From: Lasiosphaeria ovina
Lineage: Eukaryota > Ascomycota > Sordariomycetes > Sordariales > Lasiosphaeriaceae
Length of the DNA: 64,000 bases
Direction: 5' to 3'
NCBI GenBank assembly: GCA_033439765.1
Contig: JAULSN010000005.1
Span: forward strand, 1,813,001-1,877,000
A program made the position numbers and the translations under genes. The notes beneath the pieces were generated by a model, which searched no databases, was not told the DNA's origin, and saw only the letters and a program-made list of their open reading frames with translations. Of the stretch, positions 55,923 through 64,000 are shown in pieces. The first letter of the stretch is position 1. Every line of letters begins with the position of its first letter.

Positions 55923-57099
55923 GACTCGTGTCGACTCATTTCCAGATATTGCCTCCCCCGACGGCCACGGGAGGGAGCTCAGCCCTGAGCAACCGTCCAG
56001 CCGGTTCTCGTTCATTTCTGGCCACTGGTCCGCCCGGTCGTGGCCCAATCACTATATCTCGGCCACCTTCGAATTCGGGGTTTGAGTCAACGATTCCTGG
56101 CTGTGTAAGCCAAGACGGCAATGGACGCCAGCAGCGGGCGGGAGGGAATGGAATGGCGACTGGCAGAAGCGATGGCGGAGGGCAGGAAGGCGGTCAGACA
56201 CCGCAACTTGTCTTTCGGCGTGTCAGCGCAGCGGACGGTGTCTGTCTATGCGCGTGGGGGGGGACACCGGGTACCAATCCGAGTCATCGAATTTCAGGAA
56301 ATGTGCCCCAGGTGCGGAACAGCGTCAGTGCCACGGCTACGGTTGGGCAGCCTGGCAGTTTGCTGCCTGCCTGCCTGTCAAGACTTTCAAGGGATGGAAG
56401 TACTCTCCAGACTGCGCAACACCCAAGAGTACCTCCAGGGATACCTCCAAGATCGCTAACCCAGCGTGTCCCTTCCAGCTGGCTCTCGGCCCCGTGTTCC
56501 CAACCGCAGCCCCATGGTAGGCTAGCACTACCCAAGTTAGCAGCGGTGGCAGCCAGCCTGGCCCCCCATCCCGCGCACACCACCCCGACGGGGAGCGGCG
56601 TCGGGACGCCTGGGACGCGAGAAATAAGAAAAAAAAAAGGACCAGGCCGAGGCGAATCCTCTTTGGTAATTTATATCGCTTGTGCCGCAACCCGCCTCCC
56701 CCGTCGCGACCCCCTTCCCACCCCCTTGCCGTTGTTTCTTTTCCCACATGCCCACTCTTCGAGACTTCCTCCGACTTGCCTGTTTGATCATAGCAGGGGC
56801 CAGAATTTAATCTGCCCCACGGATCCTGTCTCCTGGGTCACCCACCCCTGCCCTACCGCCGTGTTGTCACCGTCCCGACACTCGTGGGCATATAAGACTC
56901 TCGGCCTCCCACCCTTCGGCTTCACCCACCTCCCGACTCTGGTTTGCCTCGACAACCGAGATAATAATCACTACACAACTCCATACCTGGACGCCGGCCT
57001 CATCAACAAGCACATCTTCGGCCTTTCACCTGTGCTCCAGCCATATATACCCACTTCGCCGTCCCACACGAAGCAGGCACCACTACCACATCCGCAGCC

Positions 57100-57621
57100 A
57101 TGTACGGCTCATACGGCTCTCAGAGCTCGTCCTACAGCTCCTTCAGCTCATACAGTTCCTACAGCAGCATGTCGTCACCGATGGACATTGCTCCGAGCCC
57201 GTTCTCCTCACGGGCGGCCGATGCGAGCTGCGCCTTCCCATCTTGGCCGCGCCGGTCTTCGCTCTCCGAGTATGACGCCGCCGAGGAACGGGCCAGCTCC
57301 TATATCCCGGACGAGGACTTCTTCCCCGAGGACGTTTTCGAGGACGATGCACGCAGTGTCTCGAGCAACGGCAGCAGCTCCCCGGTCCAGTCACCACCAG
57401 CGCAGGCCATGACCGAAGCCGACCTACTGGAGATGCAGCGCGAGCGGGCAGCCTACCAACGCGAGGTTATGCGGTTCCTTGTCACAGAGAAGGAGAGGCG
57501 ACGACAAGCAGCCAAGCGCACACGGCGCAGCAGTTCCTCGGGCGCGACAACATCATCTTCCTCCAAAAAGAGTCCAAAGAGCAAGCTTTGCGCCATGACT
57601 CCCATTGCCGAGGCAGAGTGA
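57100..57621 (+). CDS. Ser/Tyr-rich hypothetical protein, 173 aa
   Basis: Single exon starting MYGSYGSQSSSYSSFSSYSS. The N-terminal ~50 residues are a Ser/Tyr low-complexity stretch. The middle is acidic (DEDFFPEDVFEDDARS). A helical, charged region (LEMQRERAAYQREVMRFLVT, EKERRRQAAKRTRRS) follows and may form a short coiled coil or basic nuclear signal. The end is SKLCAMTPIAEAE. No known domain. A TATA-like box 205 bp upstream, a C-rich leader and conserved-looking motifs support a real gene. It is the only convincing gene between 44.6 and 64 kb, so an unusually large upstream region belongs to it. Function unknown; a nuclear or cytosolic disordered protein is the best guess. Confidence 0.7.
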   Translation: MYGSYGSQSSSYSSFSSYSSYSSMSSPMDIAPSPFSSRAADASCAFPSWPRRSSLSEYDAAEERASSYIPDEDFFPEDVFEDDARSVSSNGSSSPVQSPPAQAMTEADLLEMQRERAAYQREVMRFLVTEKERRRQAAKRTRRSSSSGATTSSSSKKSPKSKLCAMTPIAEAE

Positions 57622-60600
57622 GATGCCTAGTCGGTGCGTTTCATGCAGTGTGGCGTGGGTTATAAACCTGCTGATATCATTGGGTAAGCCAGAACCCGAC
57701 CTTTTGGACGAGCCAACAACCACTAACAGAAATCCGGCTTATAGATCATTTGTGTCCATGACTCATTCAAACAATTCAAATACCGAGGTAGCCAACCCGC
57801 CGAGGCCTTTCTTTTCGCCATGTCCCGGCGCATGTAAGCACATGCGCTGCGCTGACGTACTCTGGACACCTCGGGCCGTTTTTACCGAGACCAAGGGCAT
57901 TGCTTCCAGGTTTGAGAGCATCCGAAAGACTTGTGGGGAAAAGTTATCCATGTCCCCGAGCGAATGCGCCAGACCCGGTTTTTCCTCTGTTTTCGCTTTC
58001 ACAAGATGAGCCGGAAATCTGCCCGTGGCCCGACCGGGGAGAACAGCCGACATCTGACTTACCAACGGATGTCCCAACCCCATCAAGCACTCGCAAAAAA
58101 GTCTCGCACCAACACCAGCCTTTTGGGTCCCACAGGGCTGCGACCTCGCGCTCACAGAGGCCAAATGCCGGCTGTGGTGCAGTGTGCACTAGTGCGACCC
58201 GGAAGCCCTCCCTTTTTCGTGCTTGCGGGTCGAAAGGGCAGCTGGCAAACCTTACGCTTGCTCGCGTCAGCCCCAATGAGACAGAAAACGGTTCTTTCCC
58301 GAAACAGAAGCTGCCCGCTCCGTCCCCTTCCGCTCTAGACCACCAACCCGCCCCCATCCGACTTCCCCCGCCTTCATCCTTTTGAACACAGCCTACCAAC
58401 ACTTGGTGCCAACAACCCTAATCAACATCATCCTCTTTTTCTTTTTTTGGCTTACACGCCCATAAAGCAACCCACGCCGTCGGATGGGATCATTAGCGTC
58501 AGCGCTTCCTAATTCTGCCTGGACGCCGAACTGGCACTTTGCCAGCGGCGAATCTTTTTTCTACTTCCAGCATTTTTTAATACCGGCTTATTTAATAATC
58601 TCTTGTCTTCGGGGACGCGGACGCGGACCCTGGATATTTGTTGTTTCTCATCCCGGCGAGTTGACGGGTGTTTGCGCCTGTATCTCGGGATTTTCCCCTT
58701 TTCTTATCTTCTCTCGGCAATTTCTCTGCCATACCCAAGTCCTGTGCGACTTTGGGATTTTCAAAGCCCATTTCCCTTTTATTGTCTTATTAGAAGCCGG
58801 CGTTCATCCCTTGTATCATCTGTTCTTTTTCCATTTGGGTCTGTCAAGGGAAAGAAAAAATGGGCCGGGCAAGATTGGGAAAAGACGGGCCACCTGCTTC
58901 AATGCACTTTTTCTTTCGGGTAATCAGTCGCGGGCGGGAGCATCAGCATCATTATCATTGGCAACAAGGCACGGAGTATCATTTGGCTTTGCTTTTTTTC
59001 TTGTTTTCTTTTTCTTAAGATGGGATACCCAGCGACATCTTGGTCAATGTGTTTCCCTGTTTCATCGTTTTTTTTTTGTTTCCGTCAATTGACAGCGAGT
59101 GCGGATACCCCTCGAGCAAAGCATGATACCCCGTGGTTTTTTCTTAGTTTCTTTCTGTCATTGGCATCATTAGCATATTTAGCATTAGCGTTAGCGATAG
59201 TTTGCTTTACCAACAATGAGTTTGTTTGCATTTACCACCAAAGTACTTCGTACCTCGTGCTGTGATGACTGGTGGGTGTTTCTCGCTGCTGATCTCAGGG
59301 CCTCGGCCTCATCCGATGTTGCAACACCAAACAACCCCGAGATTTGGATGTGACGATCGCCCGGTCTAGAGTGAGTCTATCTGGTGGAAAAGGTGGCTAA
59401 GCCGAATTCTGGCCCTGACCAGCGACGATCACTGAGGGACGTTTTCTGATCGAGACACCGAGGGCGGTGTGTGTCGAGCAAGTGATCAACACGACGGGAG
59501 CCCGGCTCGGCCCACACAATGGCCCACATTTAGGAAAATATGAGGCCAGAGAAAGTTGCGATCGCCGGCGGTTTTGTCTTGTTTGGGTGAAGACCGATTT
59601 CGTAAACCTTTTTCTCCCCGGTCCGGTCCGGCTTTCTCACCTTGTTTCAAGCCAGTCCCATCCATTCATTCGTCCCCCCACTCAGTCACTCCCTCCACAA
59701 CCCCCGACAAACTTGACATACATATCCCCATTCTCCAGATCCCGTCTAATTAGCACCCGTCATCCGTCGTCCGTCACCCGCATCCGCATCCGTATCCCTC
59801 CACTCCCCGGATTTTCTCATCTCTCGGTCTGCTGCACTGGGGCATTGTCCAACTGGTGGTCCAAGTTTTCGTTTCCGTCTCCAGTTTTCTTTCCCCGCCG
59901 CAATGTCTATCGACAGGTCCGAAAGTTTGAAGCACGCCTTTTTTCGGTCACATCTCTTTGTCTCTGCCGACCCACCGATCCACCGACCCACCGAACGACC
60001 GGCCGACCGATCCCCACACCGGAGCCGTCGGGACCGCCGGCACATGCGAACGCTGCGGCCGTGCGCGAGACATGCCGACTAACCTCCTCTAACACTCGCG
60101 TATCAATTGGCCTTTTTTTTTTTAACCCCCGGGGGGGTTGTCTTGTGAACGTAACTGAGAAACATGCAATCCTGTCTTCTGTGTCGGAGTACCGCCGGGT
60201 ACGGGACAGGAGCTCCCTGTCCACCCCACGGCCCCCCCTCCCCCCCGCGCGGCCCGCCGTTAGTTGACTTGACAGGACAAAAAAAAGCAAATATACCCGC
60301 TCCGCGAGTGGGGGGGGGCAAGTTTAGGTTTCGGGGTTTCGCGCTTCTTGCAAAATTCACATCCTGGCCCCCCTTCCCGTCTAACAACCTAGGGACCTTG
60401 TAAGGTGAGGAAGTCACTTACTCAGTCCCGTGCTCAAGCGTTTTGCGTCTTAGGGGAATCCTTTCCTTTCTTCCCCCTGTGAGTTATATATTTGTTCATA
60501 TACATATACTCTAGGAGTGACTTTCACACGTTAGGTGTCTCCACAAAGTAAATTGGCTTATACCCATCGCCACACACACCGAGATGGTCCGTGAGTTACT

Positions 60601-61064
60601 GGTTGTCCTGCTAAGGAAGGAGACGAGTGGAACTTCAATAGACCTAGATCAGAAAACCACACTCTAGAGACAAGAAGAAAGAGAAGTCGGTGTGGGGTGT
60701 GAACGAACTGCAGGCAGTCAAGTGCGCAGTAAGTGGGTAAGTTTCAGCTCTACAGTCTGTATGCTTATCCCGTGATATTGCCTACACACCTACATACATA
60801 CATACGATACCTCGTGAACCTACGGGGAGAAGCACCTCCGTTGTCGAATATAACGGCGGGGAACGCGTTTCCCACATGGCCGTGATCAGGCTCGCGAAAC
60901 CTTTTCCGTCTTCTTTTGCATGTACGGGCGCAGACTGGCGCGCAGACCGGCGCGCGCGCGCGTGAAGAGAAAAGAAGCATGAAAAATCACCTTCGGTCGA
61001 CAGAAGCGCTTTGATGCGTGAATATATGTGCGTGCGTGATGCGTTCTTTTTTCTTCTTTTTTTC
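57622..61064. other. Gene-poor region, part 3
   Basis: 3' flank of the 57.1-kb gene and a pyrimidine-rich, T-tract-rich stretch (58430-59250) with long frames that read as low-complexity Phe/Leu/Ser and are unlikely to be coding. No domain was recognised. A C/T-rich stretch near 59640-59780 may be a promoter for a gene outside the window or unannotated. Confidence 0.45.
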
Positions 61065-61065
61065 C

Positions 61066-61101
<36 letters not shown>

Positions 61102-61102
61102 A
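61066..61102. repeat. T16-A21 palindromic tract
   Basis: A T run is directly followed by an A run, forming a perfect AT inverted repeat of at least 16 bp per arm that could fold into a hairpin or cruciform, or act as a nucleosome-free spacer. Confidence 0.9.
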
Positions 61103-61938
61103 GATTGGTCACACCACACATCACATTGTGGCTGGCATATGGCATATGGCATGGCTGGCATACATACACATGGCATGGATGGGGGTTTGAAGTGGAGGGT
61201 GTGACAATGGAACGCAACGTTCTCTCTTCATCCCTGGACATTTTTTTCATGACAGTCACCACAACTACATGCAGCCGACAATGCCAAAGAGAAGATAGCG
61301 AGAGAGCGGTCAGTGAGGTAGCCGCTTTTTGTCGAGAGAGAACCAGCTACAGTACAGCACATACATACAGACAGAGAGCAGCAAGACAGCCAAGAGCGGT
61401 CTCGAATTGCAATGTCTTACACACGGGGCAGGGAACCAGCGCCGTGTAAGCCAGACAGATATTTCCTACGTATGTATGTCTGTATGTACCATGAGGTTCG
61501 CGGCGCGGCGCGGCACGGCACATTACATTACACACATCACGGCTACACAAGAAAGAAGAAGGAAATTCTCTTTTCTCTTTTCACTTCCCGGGGGATATTA
61601 ACTTGTGTGTGTTTCGGAAACGAATTCAAGACAATAGGCAGTTCCAAGACGACAATGGCGGCGAAAGGCGGTGAATCAGAGATATCTCAGACAATGTCTC
61701 AGTCGTCTCTCTCTTCCAGTTCATCCACATTTCATCTACATTTCTTGGCGGTCTTCTCGAATGCGGTTTGTGTCCGCCTGCCTGCCTGCCTGCCTGTGTG
61801 TGTTCCGAAGAGTGGACGGATACCGGTCGTAGCGTGGCTGCCGGCGGGCGTCATTCGGTTGGTTGCGCAACCGGGTTGGAACTATACAGGAGGTGCTATG
61901 TCTTTTGCGAGTATCTTAGGATACATTCATTGTTTTCT

Positions 61939-61941
<3 letters not shown>

Positions 61942-62009
<68 letters not shown>
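61942..62009. repeat. (TC)n microsatellite, about 68 bp
   Basis: Uninterrupted TC dinucleotide repeat, the longest in the window. Confidence 0.95.
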
Positions 62010-62011
<2 letters not shown>

Positions 62012-64000
62012 GAGCTCGGGAGGATTCGTTATGTTCCTTCCCGAGAGGTGGCAGGCACGCTACATATGTGATAGCGTGGTATATCTAAGCAATGACTTTA
62101 TTCGCGGAAACGGGACCCGTGAGGCTTCCGTGATATCCAAATCTGTGCCTGGGTGTGTGTGCGCATGTGTGTGAGTGGGTGGTAGCCTCGCTCCGTCCGC
62201 TTTCGGACGGCGTGCTGGGTCCATCACAAAGTCCATCACAGGAACCATTGTTGCCTTTCCACAATTGGAAGAGCTGGAGACGGGAAGCGATCCTTGGCGC
62301 GACCCTGTCCCCCCCCTTCCTTCCCGGAGCGAGCAATTATCTTATCAATTGGCATGTGCGGTATGCGGAGGAGGAGGAGGTGGTGGAGGTGTGATTGTGA
62401 TGCGGGCGAGATTATATCGATCTGTTGGTCTGGGAAACAGAACAGAGAGAGATTGGCCGTTTTCTTTTGGTCGTCTTTCACTTCACACCTTCAAGGCCTC
62501 GAGGGACCGAGCGGGAGGTGGTTACACGGGGGCCGAAAGAAGGGGGTACCAAAACTCCCGCAGTCGGAGGGCTCGACGTCGACCCTTCCGATCATCCGAT
62601 CACATCAAAGCGACAAATGCCTCGGCGAGGAAGGGTGCTGGATGAATTGCAGAAAAGGTACGAATAAAATATCATGTCTGCTAATGCTATCAATGCTTTG
62701 GTGGATCGCCCGCGAGGCATAAAGTGATTTATTGTCCAGCCGCAACCAGATGGCATCTCGACCTGGAATATGGGAAAAGTCCCGTTTGATGGAGACTCGG
62801 ACAAGGATCTGCTTTGCTCTCCCGTCGTCGATCCCAGGCCCCCCCTGGTTGCTTGCCGGACATGACATGGGATAGTCGAGAAAAAGCAAATCATGGCGCG
62901 GTGCACTGTGTTGCTCCTTTTCCTGCCCCGCCTTTTTGCTTGTTAATTCGCCTGTTTGGCCTTTTGCTTTGCATGCTTTGCGTGCTCTTTTCCCCTTGCA
63001 GTCAGTCTTTCTTGGCTTCTCGTTGGTCTCGATTTCCCGCTTGCTTGCTTGCATGCCGGCGGATTTCAATGGCCGGGGGGGCGAGGGGAAAAGGAAAAAA
63101 AGCAAATAGGCCAAGGCGCGACGGAGCTATCTCCCCGCTCTTCGACGCCGCAGTCCCGCCGCCGCTGCCGCCGCCGCGGCGAGATGCTTGCATCGGGCCC
63201 ACCCTTCCCCCGGTCCATCAAACCTCGATAGCGGGAGCTTAGGTTATCAAATCTGACATGTCAAGGGCCATTTGCCAGCAACGACACGTCTAGCTACAGA
63301 TACAAGCTCCCAACTCCAGACATTGAAACAGAACAACAGCGACAATGCCCATCAATTCGAGGGTGAGGCGAGGGTGTTACCTTGGGCTTGGGCCAGGCAG
63401 TTGCAATGTGCACGTTGAGGCCGTGATGCGGAGTGCGGGCGGGATTGCGGGTGCGGACAAGTTCGTGATGTGATGCCCAATTCTCGATGCTGCGGTGCTG
63501 CCCTCTCTCTCCCTTGTGCGACGGGTCCGGTGGCCGCCGGGTCGCCCAGCAGCACCTAGCACTGGACTGCAAGCTCTCCACGTCTTCCAGAAAAGCGACA
63601 GTGACTCGAGCCGGTGTGTGTGGTGATGTGGTGATAGGTGTTCCTGAGCACTGCATTCGCCCGTCCTGATTTTTTATTCTTTTTCATCCTCCCATCTCCT
63701 CCCTCGATGTGAGACAGCATACGACGCAATGTCAGGCACGGAAGCCAAAGACTGGCTGGAAATCGATGCCCGCCGGGCGGTGACCGCTGCGAACGCTTTA
63801 CCCACCTCGTGCTGCCTTGCGACAGGGCAAGCAATCAAGCAATTGGGTTTGGGCCGCCGAACGTGGCCTGCCTGCCTGCCCGCCATATGCCTGGCTAAGG
63901 TATCCGTATGTGCATTGTGCCCCGTACCTCCACTTGGGTTGCCCTTGTCTTGCCTTCCCCAGCCCAGCCCAGCCCAGCGTACCCAGACCCGACAGTTCAA
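62010..64000. other. Gene-poor right edge
   Basis: No supported gene. Short frames at 62175-62722, 63002-63242 and 63674-64000 lack family features. A CCAGCCCAGCCCAGCCCAG stretch lies near 63959-63977. The minus-strand frame at the right edge (63674-64000) could belong to a gene outside the window but shows no recognised motif. Confidence 0.35.

Larger units (their letters stand above)
49575..57099. promoter_or_regulatory. Gene-poor region, part 2, and promoter of the 57.1-kb gene
   Basis: 7.5 kb with no supported gene. It contains a G run of 21 (54872-54892), an A run of about 22 (55038-55059), a CCTAGG-rich cluster (55503-55534) and a TCGTG pentanucleotide repeat (55894-55922). A TATAAG box at 56891-56896 lies about 205 bp before the start at 57100. 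A 505-codon frame (55895-57412) runs through this promoter and into the next gene in a different frame and is not considered coding. Confidence 0.5.

Noticed and set aside
55895..57412. 505-codon open frame on the plus strand
   Set aside because: It overlaps the better 57100-57621 gene in another frame, runs through TATA and leader sequence, and encodes Pro/Ser/His-rich text without any domain; GC-rich DNA makes such long open frames likely by chance.
58484..59092. 202-codon hydrophobic frame
   Set aside because: Sequence comes from T-rich tracts; no consistent membrane topology or family match, and no splice or promoter context.

Overview
The window is nuclear DNA of a filamentous ascomycete, most likely a Sordariomycete and possibly of the order Sordariales. 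The reasons are short GT-AG introns of about 47-80 nt with CTAAC/CTAAT-type branch sites, an nrc-2-type AGC kinase, a DASH-complex DAD3 subunit, several small conserved fungal proteins of unknown function, and many long microsatellites in wide intergenic spaces. I found no operons, plasmid or phage genes, CRISPR arrays or convincing tRNA/rRNA genes. Gene models were built by hand from the sequence. Where exon lengths are given, their sum was checked to be a multiple of three.

Layout. Positions 1-3.5 kb hold a TPR-like helical-repeat protein (+) running tail-to-tail into a folylpolyglutamate synthase-like gene (-), with the two coding ends overlapping by 18 bp. Positions 3.5-15.6 kb are an accessory, decaying region. 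It contains a frameshifted member of a fungal DUF7924-like family, a small two-exon gene, a P450 fragment, a 98-bp TA-flanked inverted-repeat element (MITE) that supplies the stop codon of the next gene, a 103-bp-period minisatellite and several small orphan genes. Positions 15.6-24.8 kb hold dad3, a CorA-like membrane protein with polyQ and polyA tracts, and nrc-2, all on the minus strand. A divergent C2H2/AT-hook protein follows. Positions 24.1-30.4 kb are bracketed by two inverted copies of one dispersed repeat. Between them lie the C2H2 gene, a single-pass membrane protein and a broken multi-pass membrane protein gene.

Positions 31-44.6 kb are the housekeeping block: an SDR oxidoreductase, tma46, ost4, yra1 (with an 856-nt intron), a small Ser-rich protein, the p23/sba1 co-chaperone and vps24. 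The remaining 19 kb (44.6-64 kb) is very gene-poor. It contains one convincing 173-aa gene at 57.1 kb plus many microsatellites and homopolymer tracts.

The recognised genes do not form a single pathway. They cover kinetochore attachment (dad3), membrane lipid and growth signalling (nrc-2), ribosome-associated GTPase support (tma46), N-glycosylation (ost4), mRNA export (yra1), HSP90 function (sba1) and ESCRT-III (vps24). The most unusual observations are the very long yra1 intron, a MITE that ends a gene, an SDR with Phe in place of the catalytic Tyr, the overlapping convergent gene pair, and the inverted repeat pair around a pseudogene.
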